Assembly: GCA_947647505.1 (NCBI GenBank)
Contig: CANSKO010000002.1
Span: 1 to 64,000 of the forward strand
Reading direction: 5' to 3'
Length of the DNA stretch: 64,000 nucleotides
DNA from: an uncultured Roseburia sp.
Lineage (GTDB): Bacteria; Bacillota; Clostridia; Lachnospirales; Lachnospiraceae
The translations under genes were made by a program, and so were the position numbers. Below, piece by piece: positions 56,439 through 64,000 of this stretch. Every line of letters starts with the position of its first letter. The first letter of the stretch is position 1. The notes under the pieces are model-generated. The model was not told the DNA's origin. It searched no databases and saw nothing but the letters and a program-made list of their open reading frames with translations.

Positions 56439-58118
56439 ATGGATTGCAGTGAAGCAGTATATTCCAATGAGTATTACGATCTGATCGGCAACATTGTAAC
56501 GCTGGAGCCGGGGCTGCGCAATATATGCAGGCAGGATATTGCAGACCGCTATGCGGTATATTATCTGAACCGGGACAGCGTTCCGCCGATGTCGGTCGGC
56601 ACCTATAAATATATTAATATTCCAAAATGTTTTACAATATTAGATCAGAGAGCGCTGGAGATCAGCGGGATTACAAGGGTGCAGACGCAGCGCAATCTGG
56701 ATTTGAAGGGAAATGGCATCCTGATTGGCTTTCTGGATACCGGTATCGCATATGAAAACAGCGCGTTTCGCAATACGGACGGCAGCACCCGGATTGCTGC
56801 AATCTGGGATCAGACGCGAAGCGACGGGCCGCACCCAAAAGGCTTTATTTATGGAACGGAATATACGAAAGAAGAAATTGACTATGCGCTGCGGCAGCAA
56901 AATCCCCGGGATTATGTGCCGCAGCGGGATGAAATCGGACATGGGACGATGCTTGCGTCCATTGCGGCCGGAAGCGAGGATATGGAGAACGATTTTATTG
57001 GCGCCGCGCCATACGCAGATCTGGCTGTTGTCAAATTAAAGCCGGCGAAACAGTATCTGCGGGATTTCTATTATATTCGGGAGGATGCCGTCGCGTATCA
57101 GGAGAATGATATTTTTACAGCTCTTGAATATTTAGACAGGCTGGCTGACCAGCGTGGGCAGCCGCTTGTGCTTTGCATCGGGCTTGGAACGAATCAGGGA
57201 CATCGCGGCAGTGGAGGCAGACTGACGTCCTACCTGGACGATCTTGCGTCCAAATACCGTCGGGGCGTCTGTATTGCGGTGGGAGACGAGGCGACGGAAC
57301 GGCATCATTTTTATGGCAACCTTATGACAGAGGCTTCGGAAAAAGTGGAGGTCAATGTAACAGAGGATATGCGGGGCTTTATCGTGGAATTGTGGGGACA
57401 TTCCTCGGATTTGTTTGCCGTTTCGATGACGTCTCCAACGGGCGAAGTGTTGCAGCGGGTTGCCGTGTGGAACGGGCAGCAGCAGAGGCAGCATTTTCTT
57501 CTGGAAAATACAAGGGTCGTCATCAACTACCAGCTGGGTTCGGAGCGGAGCAGGGAACAGTTAATCCATATTGATTTTGAACGCCCGGTCAAAGGGCTGT
57601 GGGTGATTGAAGTCTTTCCTTACCGCATTTCGGACGGCGGCTTTAATATGTATCTTCCGATCTCGGATTTTCTGGAAGCGGAAGTCTATTTTGTGCGCTC
57701 CAATCCGGATATGACGCTGACGGTGCCGTCAAGCGCGAAGCTGCCAATGGCAACGGGCGGATACAATTCGCTTTCGGATGGCATTTATATTGAATCCGGC
57801 AGAGGCTATACGATGGACGGCGATATCAAGCCGGATTATGCCGCGCCTGCCGTCAATGTTCTGACGCAAAACCAGTTTGGACAGTACGCCAGCATGACGG
57901 GAACGTGCGCTTCGGTGGCGCTTTCTGCGGGCGCGTGCGCGCTGTTGATGGAATGGAATCTTTCTTATATTGACAATCGAACGGTCAATTCCATCGAACT
58001 GCGCAACCAGGTTATCAATGGCACGCGTAAAATGCCAAATCAGCTGTATCCAAACCGGGAAGAGGGATTTGGGCGGCTGGATATTTATCAGAGCATATTG
58101 AATATGCGGAATATGTAA
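56439..58118 (+). CDS. S8 subtilisin-like protein with Ser-to-Cys active site (559 aa)
   Basis: The subtilase core shows Asp in GILIGFLDTGIAYENSAF (about residue 105) and His in DEIGHGTMLASIAAGS (about 170). The region that should read GTSxA is TGTCASVALSAGACALLMEW (about 490), so the nucleophile position is Cys. A long insert between His and Ser (about 260-460) resembles the jelly-roll of Lachnospiraceae S8 and Csp germination proteases. There is no signal peptide or clear prodomain. It may be a cysteine-type variant or a pseudoprotease such as CspA/CspC in clostridial germination. It follows the ClpX-like gene by 35 bases; maf follows by 18. Confidence 0.85.
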   Translation: MDCSEAVYSNEYYDLIGNIVTLEPGLRNICRQDIADRYAVYYLNRDSVPPMSVGTYKYINIPKCFTILDQRALEISGITRVQTQRNLDLKGNGILIGFLDTGIAYENSAFRNTDGSTRIAAIWDQTRSDGPHPKGFIYGTEYTKEEIDYALRQQNPRDYVPQRDEIGHGTMLASIAAGSEDMENDFIGAAPYADLAVVKLKPAKQYLRDFYYIREDAVAYQENDIFTALEYLDRLADQRGQPLVLCIGLGTNQGHRGSGGRLTSYLDDLASKYRRGVCIAVGDEATERHHFYGNLMTEASEKVEVNVTEDMRGFIVELWGHSSDLFAVSMTSPTGEVLQRVAVWNGQQQRQHFLLENTRVVINYQLGSERSREQLIHIDFERPVKGLWVIEVFPYRISDGGFNMYLPISDFLEAEVYFVRSNPDMTLTVPSSAKLPMATGGYNSLSDGIYIESGRGYTMDGDIKPDYAAPAVNVLTQNQFGQYASMTGTCASVALSAGACALLMEWNLSYIDNRTVNSIELRNQVINGTRKMPNQLYPNREEGFGRLDIYQSILNMRNM

Positions 58119-58136
58119 AACAAAGGAGACATACAG

Positions 58137-58736
58137 ATGAAATTTATACTGGCGTCCGCGTCGCCGCGGCGGAGAGAAATACTGACGCAGATTGGCATGG
58201 AATTTGAGGTTATGCCTGCCTGCGGAGAAGAGGTTGTGCACGATGCGAATCCGGCGGAAGCCGTCATGGACTTATCCCGGCAAAAAGCAGAGGAAATTGC
58301 CGGAAAACGGGCGGCAGAGGAGACGCCGGAGGTCATTATCGGCGCAGATACCGTAGTATACGCCGAAGGCAGGATTCTCGGAAAGCCGCAGGAGGAACGG
58401 GAGGCGTACGCCATGCTTTCGATGCTGCAGGGAAGCAGCCATACGGTATATACCGGCGTGACGCTGATTGTAAGAAGGCAGGATCAGGTAAACGTTCACA
58501 GCTTTTATGAAGAAACGCGCGTTACGATGTATCCGATGAGCGAGAAGGAGCTGCGCGCCTACATTGCGACGAAGGAACCGTTTGACAAAGCGGGAGGCTA
58601 TGGCATACAGGGCAGATGCGCCATATTTATCCGGGAAATCTGCGGAGACTACAATACGGTTGTAGGGCTGCCGGCTGCCAGAATGTATCAGGAGCTGGCT
58701 GCACTTGGCATTGCTATTTCTCCGAAGATATGTTAG
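58137..58736 (+). CDS. maf: Maf-family nucleoside triphosphate pyrophosphatase (199 aa)
   Basis: Hydrolyses non-canonical or specific NTPs (dTTP/UTP type) to the monophosphate. Family marks: ILASASPRRREILTQIG at the start, IGADTVVYAEGRILGKPQ and KEPFDKAGGYGIQGRCAIF. AAAGGAG precedes ATG 58137. Normal length, in line with the S8 gene and probably co-transcribed. Confidence 0.95.
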   Translation: MKFILASASPRRREILTQIGMEFEVMPACGEEVVHDANPAEAVMDLSRQKAEEIAGKRAAEETPEVIIGADTVVYAEGRILGKPQEEREAYAMLSMLQGSSHTVYTGVTLIVRRQDQVNVHSFYEETRVTMYPMSEKELRAYIATKEPFDKAGGYGIQGRCAIFIREICGDYNTVVGLPAARMYQELAALGIAISPKIC

Positions 58737-58788
58737 TCTCAGAGTAGGAACGATACAGACGTATAGAATGACAAATGGGGGATGCCTT

Positions 58789-59052
58789 ATGGGGACGTAT
58801 GATGACGTATGTCTGGATGTATTTTTGAAAAAACAGACGCAGTTGTTTCGGGAAGCGGTTGCAGATACGCCGGAAGAGGCGGAAGCGTTTTTGGAAGACT
58901 GCATGGCAGTCGTGTGTCAGAATCTGAAGGAAGTGAAGCAATACCTGGAGGAGTCCGGCATGGACATATCCGGCATGGACAATGCAGAGATAGAAGAAGC
59001 CAGCGAGGTGTTTGCTCTGCCGGACGGCAGATATCTGATTGTAGAAGGATAA
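58789..59052 (+). CDS. Small acidic conserved protein (87 aa)
   Basis: Start at ATG 58789 after GGGGG; 28 residues of the longest ORF are dropped. The sequence is acidic and helical, with DVFLKKQTQLFREAVADTPE, then FLEDCMAVVCQNLKEVKQYL, and ends SEVFALPDGRYLIVEG. No signal peptide. I do not recognise a named family, although the ending looks like a conserved small Lachnospiraceae protein. Position between maf and a PrsA-like gene gives no clear function. Confidence 0.75.
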   Translation: MGTYDDVCLDVFLKKQTQLFREAVADTPEEAEAFLEDCMAVVCQNLKEVKQYLEESGMDISGMDNAEIEEASEVFALPDGRYLIVEG

Positions 59053-59089
59053 GGAAAAAAGATAAGGAAGAAAGAGCGTCGGGACACAT

Positions 59090-60100
59090 ATGAAGAACAT
59101 AAAAAGGAATATACTGCTGTTCAGCCTGTTTTGTATGCTTTTGCAGAGCGGATGCAGCATAGGGGGCCATTCGATTTTGTTTATGGACGGAATGGGCAGC
59201 CAGGACGTCTTTCGGATTGGCGATACGGTCTGTAAACTGACCGAGGCAAAGGTTTATCTTGCCAATTATCAGAATATTTATGGGAAAAGCTATGGGATGG
59301 ATCTGTGGGAACAGGGATTTCAGACGGAAAAACTAAAACGGTACGTCAAAGATACAACGCTTTCACAGATGGCCAGGATCATATGCATGGATTTTCTGGC
59401 GGAGGAACAGGCGATTTCCCTGACGGAAGAAGAGTATAAGAGCATCAAGGAAGCGGCGGGAGAATATTACCAGTCTTTAAATGAAGCGGAGCTTCTCTAT
59501 ATGGGCGCTTCCGAGTCGGACATTGCTTCCATGTATGAAGATTATGCGCTTGCCAACAAAGTCTATCAGTCTCTGACGAAAGACGTGGACGAGGAAGTCA
59601 GCGACGATGAGGCGAGAATTATGGAGGCAATGCAGATCTATGTCAAAAGCAGGGAAGAGGCGGAGCTTGTAGCGGAAAAGCTTGCGGCGAACGACGACTT
59701 TGCGGCAGTTGCCAGCAATTACAATCAAAAGCCGGTTGTGGAAATTACGTTTGGCAGAGGAGAGCTTCCACAGGAAGTGGAAACGGCAGCGTTTGAACTG
59801 GACGATGGAGAAGTTTCGCCCTGTATTGAAACGGAGGAGGGCTTTTATTTTATGAAGTGCACCAATAAGTTTAACGAAGAGCTGACCGACGCCAACAAAT
59901 CCAATATCGTAGAAGCAAGGGAAAATGCTGCTTTTGACGATGTTTACAATGCGTTTATTAAAGATCTGGATTCGAAATTAAATCAAAAGGTATGGGAGGA
60001 GCTTGCGCTGGTGACGGATGGCAGCATCGTAACGGACAGTTTTTTTGAGACGATTGAATCTGCGATTCGAAAGCAGTCCGGCCGACAGGCGAAGCGGTGA
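59090..60100 (+). CDS. PrsA-like peptidyl-prolyl isomerase lipoprotein (336 aa)
   Basis: Lipoprotein signal NILLFSLFCMLLQSGCS with lipobox Cys at about residue 22. A SurA-like N-terminal helical part follows (KLTEAKVYLANYQNIYG), then a parvulin-type rotamase domain at about 185-260 (AMQIYVKSREEAELVAEKLA, FGRGELPQEVETAAFELDDGE and SPCIETEEGFYFMKC), and a C-terminal helix. The domain is somewhat degenerate but recognisable. Such proteins fold exported proteins outside the membrane. ATG 59090 follows an AAGGAAG region 25 bases upstream, a weak site. Confidence 0.85.
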   Translation: MKNIKRNILLFSLFCMLLQSGCSIGGHSILFMDGMGSQDVFRIGDTVCKLTEAKVYLANYQNIYGKSYGMDLWEQGFQTEKLKRYVKDTTLSQMARIICMDFLAEEQAISLTEEEYKSIKEAAGEYYQSLNEAELLYMGASESDIASMYEDYALANKVYQSLTKDVDEEVSDDEARIMEAMQIYVKSREEAELVAEKLAANDDFAAVASNYNQKPVVEITFGRGELPQEVETAAFELDDGEVSPCIETEEGFYFMKCTNKFNEELTDANKSNIVEARENAAFDDVYNAFIKDLDSKLNQKVWEELALVTDGSIVTDSFFETIESAIRKQSGRQAKR

Positions 60101-60151
60101 CATTTTTGTGAGGAATGCATATACTGAATCCAAAACAGGATTGTATCGTGC

Positions 60152-61288
60152 ATGGATATTTATGTAGTAAAAAGTGGGGATACAGTGGGAAACATAGCGG
60201 GAGCATATGGGATTTCGGCAGAAGAGATCATCTATGCGAACCAGCTTGTCCCGCCGTATCCCCTTGTGATTGGTCAGGCGCTTTTGATTCCGATAGGAGA
60301 GGAAGCAGTCGGCCGGCAGATTCGAATAAACGGTTATGCGTATCCCTACATTGATGACTGGATCTTGCAGCAGACGCTTCCGTATCTGACAGAGCTTTCT
60401 GTTTTTTCCTATGGATTTACGCCGGATGGAACGCTGATTCCCCCAGCTTTGGACGATGCGTATATGATTGCGCAGGCAGACGCGTTTCAGACGCTTCCGA
60501 TTCTGACGCTGACGCCGTTTGGCAAAGACGGACAGTTTAATAATTACCTGATTCATACGGTTGTGCAGTCGGAGGAAGCGTCGGCGGCGCTTACGGGTAA
60601 TCTTGTGGATATGGTAATGCAGAAGGGATATGCGGGCGTTGATATTGATTTTGAGTACATTCTGGCGGAAGACAGGGATGCGTTTACCGCATTTGTCGGA
60701 CGCGTTGCAGAGGCTATGCGAAGCATTGGAAAACAGACGTCCGTCGCGCTTGCGCCTAAGCAGTCGGCCGATCAAAAGGGATTGCTGTATGAGGGAAAAG
60801 ATTATGGAGGCCTTGCAAAAGCAGCTGATTACGTCCTGCTTATGACGTATGAATGGGGGTATACGTACGGTCCGCCGATGGCGGTCGCGCCGATCAATCA
60901 GGTCAGAAAAGTCGTCGATTATGCGATTACGGAGATTCCGAAAGAGAAAATCAGGCTGGGCATACCGAATTATGGATATGACTGGCCCCTTCCGTTTGAA
61001 AAAGGCGTTACGAAAGCCAGAACGATTGGAAATGTGGAAGCCGTACAGATTGCGGTAAAACAGGGCGCGCAGATTTATTTTGATGAGCGGTCACAGGCGC
61101 CGTATTTTCATTATGAAGAGGCGGGCGTCCGCCATGAAGTGTGGTTTGAAGACGTCAGAAGCATGCAGGCCAGATTTGACCTGATTATGGAGTACGATTT
61201 AAACGGAGCCGGATACTGGCAGATTATGCGTCTGTTTCGGGCCAACTGGCTGCTGCTTGCAAGTCAGTTCGCCATCGTAAAACAGTAG
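60152..61288 (+). CDS. LysM and GH18 domain protein, YaaH/SleL-like (378 aa)
   Basis: Residues 1-47 are a LysM domain (MDIYVVKSGDTVGNIAGAYG, then NQLVPPYPLVIGQALLIPI). Residues about 55-370 form a GH18 barrel with the catalytic DxxDxDxE-type motif GYAGVDIDFEYI and MTYEWGYTYGPP. In Bacillus, similar LysM-GH18 proteins (YaaH, SleL) are cortex-lytic N-acetylglucosaminidases of spores, lacking signal peptides as here. That suggests, but does not prove, a sporulation or germination role. AGGA lies upstream of ATG 60152. Confidence 0.9.
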   Translation: MDIYVVKSGDTVGNIAGAYGISAEEIIYANQLVPPYPLVIGQALLIPIGEEAVGRQIRINGYAYPYIDDWILQQTLPYLTELSVFSYGFTPDGTLIPPALDDAYMIAQADAFQTLPILTLTPFGKDGQFNNYLIHTVVQSEEASAALTGNLVDMVMQKGYAGVDIDFEYILAEDRDAFTAFVGRVAEAMRSIGKQTSVALAPKQSADQKGLLYEGKDYGGLAKAADYVLLMTYEWGYTYGPPMAVAPINQVRKVVDYAITEIPKEKIRLGIPNYGYDWPLPFEKGVTKARTIGNVEAVQIAVKQGAQIYFDERSQAPYFHYEEAGVRHEVWFEDVRSMQARFDLIMEYDLNGAGYWQIMRLFRANWLLLASQFAIVKQ

Positions 61289-61294
61289 AAGCAG

Positions 61295-62395
61295 TTAAAG
61301 CCTGTCGTAAAACTGACAGATTCGATCCATGCGGGACGTCATATGCAAAAGCAGCGCATCGGCAATCGTAAGCGCGGCCATAGACTCTACAACGACGACG
61401 GCGCGCGGTACAATGACGGGGTCGTGTCGGCCGTGGATGGATACGTCGATCGCTTCACCAGATGTTGTTACCGTCTGCTGCATAGCGGAAATAGAAGGCG
61501 TTGGCTTGACTGCTACACGAAATACAATCGGAGATCCGTCGCTGATGCCGCCTAAAATGCCGCCGGCATGATTGGTTCGTTTGCCAACCGCATTGTCTTC
61601 TGTCATGTAAAAGCTGTCGTTGTTTTCGCTGCCTTTTGCATGCGCTACGGAAAAGCCGTTTCCAAGTTCAAATCCTTTGACGGCTCCAATGGAAAACATG
61701 GCCTTTGCAAGCAAAGCGTCCAGCTTTTCAAAGACGGGATCGCCAATTCCGGCCGGAACGCCATCAATGACGCATTCGATCAGGCCGCCGGAGGAATCCT
61801 GTTCCTTCCGGCATGCATCCAGATAGTGCGCCGCTTTTTCCGCCGCGTCTGCATCCGGCATATAGAGCGGATTTGTCCCGATGCATTCCCTGTCAAACGA
61901 CTGAATCTCGATTGGACCGATGGATCTGGTATATGCCATGCAGGAAATGCCAAGATTGCAAAGCAGTCTGGCGGCGATGGCTCCGGCGGCTACCCGACCG
62001 ATCGTCTCTCTGCCGGAGGAGCGCCCGCCGCCGCGGTAATCCCGAAACCCGTACTTGGCGTCAAATGTGTAATCTGCATGTCCGGGCCGGTAATACCCTG
62101 CAATTTCGCTGTAATCTGTGGACTTTTGATCCTGATTGCGTATAATCATAGAAATCGGAGCGCCAGTCGTCTTTCCTTCAAACACGCCGGAAAGGAGTTC
62201 TACGGCATCGCTTTCGCGCCGCTGTGTTGTAAAACGGGATTGTCCCGGCCGCCTCCGGTTCAGATAGCTTTGAATGTCGCCTTCTGCCAGAGAAATTCCT
62301 GCCGGACAGCCGTCTACAACGACGCCGATCCCCTTTCCGTGAGATTCTCCCCATGTGGTAATTTTGAATATTGTACCGAGCGTTGAACCTGCCAT
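61295..62395 (-). CDS. aroC: Chorismate synthase AroC (366 aa)
   Basis: Last step of the shikimate pathway, needing reduced FMN. Signatures: TTWGESHGKGIGVVVDGCPAG at the start, RRRPGQSRFTTQRRESD, and FRDYRGGGRSSGRETIGRVAAGAIA. AGGAGG precedes ATG 62395. It is separate from tyrA-aroA and not obviously in an operon. The six-base gap from the convergent GH18 gene has no terminator room. Confidence 0.97.
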   Translation of the reverse strand: MAGSTLGTIFKITTWGESHGKGIGVVVDGCPAGISLAEGDIQSYLNRRRPGQSRFTTQRRESDAVELLSGVFEGKTTGAPISMIIRNQDQKSTDYSEIAGYYRPGHADYTFDAKYGFRDYRGGGRSSGRETIGRVAAGAIAARLLCNLGISCMAYTRSIGPIEIQSFDRECIGTNPLYMPDADAAEKAAHYLDACRKEQDSSGGLIECVIDGVPAGIGDPVFEKLDALLAKAMFSIGAVKGFELGNGFSVAHAKGSENNDSFYMTEDNAVGKRTNHAGGILGGISDGSPIVFRVAVKPTPSISAMQQTVTTSGEAIDVSIHGRHDPVIVPRAVVVVESMAALTIADALLLHMTSRMDRICQFYDRL

Positions 62396-62470
62396 GTTTG
62401 TGCTGCCTCCTGATTTTTGTGCTGTAGTTCTGTTATCCGGTGTATTTCATGCGTTGAAACGTTTAGCTTA

Positions 62471-62719
62471 TCATGTTTTACACGGAATCCACTTGTCGCC
62501 TTCCCAACGATGCAGTGTATAATTGTATAAACGTTTATACCATTTGCCATTTATTTCCTTGTAGACCCATTCAATTATGTCGGATAATGGCTGTATTCCT
62601 GCTTCTGCCGCAGAAACTGGCACACTTGGTATAGCTATGGCAGAAAAAGAAGCGATTCCGAATGCGCCTGCCATTAAAAGTGCAAAGCTCTTTTTTCTTA
62701 GATGTTTGATCATTGTCAT
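62471..62719 (-). CDS. Small secreted aromatic-rich protein (82 aa)
   Basis: A signal peptide is visible (KKSFALLMAGAFGIASFSAIA, cleavage near VSAAEA). The mature part of about 45 residues has WVYKEINGKWYKRLYNYTLHRWEGDKW, a tryptophan- and tyrosine-rich segment that looks like a short SH3 or cell-wall-binding hairpin. Start at ATG 62719 with GGAGGTG upstream, six bases after the M56 protease gene. It may be a ligand, substrate or reporter of that sensor (inference). Confidence 0.65.
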   Translation of the reverse strand: MTMIKHLRKKSFALLMAGAFGIASFSAIAIPSVPVSAAEAGIQPLSDIIEWVYKEINGKWYKRLYNYTLHRWEGDKWIPCKT

Positions 62720-62725
62720 TTGTCT

Positions 62726-63871
62726 TCACCTCCTTTCTTTATATACGGGAATTGACGAGGGATAATATTCCAGAGAATCGATTGTATCAATGAGCGTTTT
62801 ATCCATATAGAGTTCATAAATCCCGTCATCTTTTTCTATAAAATAACAGTTGCCTTGTGTAGGAATCACTGTATCAGCCAAATCTTCTGGACATGCATAG
62901 TATGCTTCAAAGATAAACAAATACGACAACGAAAACAAAACTGTCAGGGAAACTAACAGCAGCGCTCTTCTGACCTTGTTAGACAGTGAAAGTTTTCCTT
63001 CCGAAATCATAATAAAACGCTGTGCCAGAAAATTGACGTTCGGATTATAGAACGAAATAGAGGCTGGCGAAGTAAAATTATTTTTTGACCGGGTTGCATG
63101 ATTTGCAACATAGAGCAGACAGTCAAAATAGTCTTTTTTCTGTTCCGGCGTCTTAATAATTTTATAATCGACGCGCATTTCAAGGATATCGCCCGCTTTA
63201 TCCTTCAGGAAGCTGCAAAGCGGATTCCACCAGTATACAATGCATAACAGCTCCAGACCAAGCTTTAAATATAAATCATGGTGGAGATAATGGGATACTT
63301 CATGCCGCAGTATGTAAGGAAGCTGTTCTTCGGTCAGTGGAAGGTCGTCCGGCAATAACAGATAGGGATGCCATACGCCATAGATGCCGGGCGATTTTAA
63401 ATTGGAAAACGTACGCAGACGAATGCGTTTCGCTTTCGGATGCTCCTTTTGAATATCCCGAAAAATGGAAACGGCGGGAGAAGAGAGCGGCAAAGACCGG
63501 CTTCCATACATAATCGCTTTGGATGTGGCGCGTTCTTTACGGATAAAGCGCACGAGAAGATAGACAATGCGCGCAACCCATGCAATTTGAAGGATGGACC
63601 AGGCGGACAGACGCCCGTTTAGAAAACGGGGCGTTAAAAATTCGCCAATGAAATAGGATACATCCTGTGGCAAATGGATATTTCGTGATAAAAAAAGAAA
63701 TTCAACAGGGAATATCATGCGTGTAGCCGCTGCGCAGAGGATGGCGGCAAGAGAAATCAGGCCCATGCGCGCCATTCGTTTCCGGCTGCGGAATATGACG
63801 TATAAAATGACGATTATAATGTTTGAAAAAATAATGGACATGTAAAACGAAGAAAAAGAAAATCGTATCAT
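62726..63871 (-). CDS. BlaR1-type M56 membrane metalloprotease (381 aa)
   Basis: Membrane helices near residues 5-28, 36-58, 88-108 and about 300-322. The zinc protease motif is LRHEVSHYLHHD (HExxH) in the middle, with a second metal region near IVYWWNPLCSF. The C-terminal extracellular part is only about 60 residues, so the penicillin-binding sensor of true BlaR1/MecR1 is absent. In such pairs the protease inactivates the BlaI-type repressor; the repressor end lies immediately upstream. AGGAGG precedes ATG 63871. Confidence 0.9.
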   Translation of the reverse strand: MIRFSFSSFYMSIIFSNIIIVILYVIFRSRKRMARMGLISLAAILCAAATRMIFPVEFLFLSRNIHLPQDVSYFIGEFLTPRFLNGRLSAWSILQIAWVARIVYLLVRFIRKERATSKAIMYGSRSLPLSSPAVSIFRDIQKEHPKAKRIRLRTFSNLKSPGIYGVWHPYLLLPDDLPLTEEQLPYILRHEVSHYLHHDLYLKLGLELLCIVYWWNPLCSFLKDKAGDILEMRVDYKIIKTPEQKKDYFDCLLYVANHATRSKNNFTSPASISFYNPNVNFLAQRFIMISEGKLSLSNKVRRALLLVSLTVLFSLSYLFIFEAYYACPEDLADTVIPTQGNCYFIEKDDGIYELYMDKTLIDTIDSLEYYPSSIPVYKERR

Positions 63872-63911
63872 GCTTTTCCTCCTTTGTATAAAATGGATAA
63901 GATCGTAAAAA

Positions 63912-64000
63912 TCAGAGTTTCTTTTTGTAATCCTCTAACATGGATTCCAGTTCTTCGATGTCTTTCCGAATCATTCCGGGATCCTTCTCATTGCCGAGAA
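63912..64000 (-). CDS. BlaI/MecI-type repressor, C-terminal end (partial)
   Basis: Only the last 28 residues lie in the window: KDPGMIRKDIEELESMLEDY with a KKKL end. This helical tail and its place 40 bases upstream of an M56 protease fit the BlaI/MecI/CopY family, whose winged helix would be beyond the edge. The family call rests mainly on context. Confidence 0.55.
   Translation of the reverse strand, partial: LGNEKDPGMIRKDIEELESMLEDYKKKL

Overview
The window reads as a chromosomal segment of an anaerobic Firmicute of the Lachnospiraceae type. This rests on gene content and protein character: a LysM-GH18 protein, DUF1015 beside serC/serA, a second ClpX-like ATPase, a BlaR1-type M56 protease with a small secreted partner, a 2-hydroxyacyl-CoA dehydratase activase fusion, AGGAGG ribosome sites and a moderate-GC core. 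No search was possible, so the genus is not assigned. No rRNA, tRNA or CRISPR array was seen.

Layout. (1) 1-8530 is a strikingly AT-rich block: a plus-strand operon of two different dynamin-like GTPases, an unrecognised 378-residue protein, a membrane-anchored coiled-coil protein of 699 residues and a 99-residue protein. A decayed IS630-type transposase follows (8648-9053). This is the best candidate for an undescribed system. (2) 9239-13676: a minus-strand sigma factor with a DUF2461 gene, two tandem secreted PPC-like paralogues, and queA. (3) 13845-22963: aroA and tyrA (minus), an EF-G-like GTPase, a secreted repeat/propeller protein, a 215-nt two-armed inverted-repeat element, and leuS behind a promoter-terminator leader. 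(4) 23072-25202: an AT-rich accessory patch with a deleted arr (rifampin ADP-ribosyltransferase) remnant and a GmrSD/DUF262 type IV restriction-like protein. (5) 25323-30592: response regulator, histidine kinase, large FtsX-type permease and ABC ATPase, a sensor-transporter module. (6) 30579-36865: a 1422-residue CoA-dehydratase activase fusion (minus), a small LysM protein, an Rpn-family nuclease (minus) and yajC. (7) 36945-45108: leuB-ilvD-ilvB, then serC-serA-DUF1015, i.e. branched-chain amino acid and serine synthesis. (8) A second large inverted repeat (45115-45364), then MscS, an unknown protein and a YjbR-MGMT fusion. (9) 48249-50790: a cytosolic BMP-type binding protein fused to an N-terminal domain, with a metallophosphoesterase. 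(10) A degraded toxin-antitoxin pair (50867-51213, minus). (11) 51585-61288: gatCAB, a ClpX paralogue, an S8 subtilase whose catalytic Ser is Cys, maf, a small conserved protein, a PrsA-like lipoprotein and a LysM-GH18 protein. (12) 61295-64000 (minus): aroC, a small secreted protein, an M56 BlaR1-type protease and the end of a BlaI-type repressor.

Most of the window is housekeeping (aromatic, branched-chain and serine biosynthesis, Gln-tRNA amidation, translation). Accessory DNA is concentrated at 1-9050, 23072-25202 and 50867-51400, each marked by AT-rich composition and gene decay. Start codons were moved inward from the longest ORF wherever a ribosome site and family N-terminus agreed. 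The ORF track's many antisense ORFs are treated as shadows.
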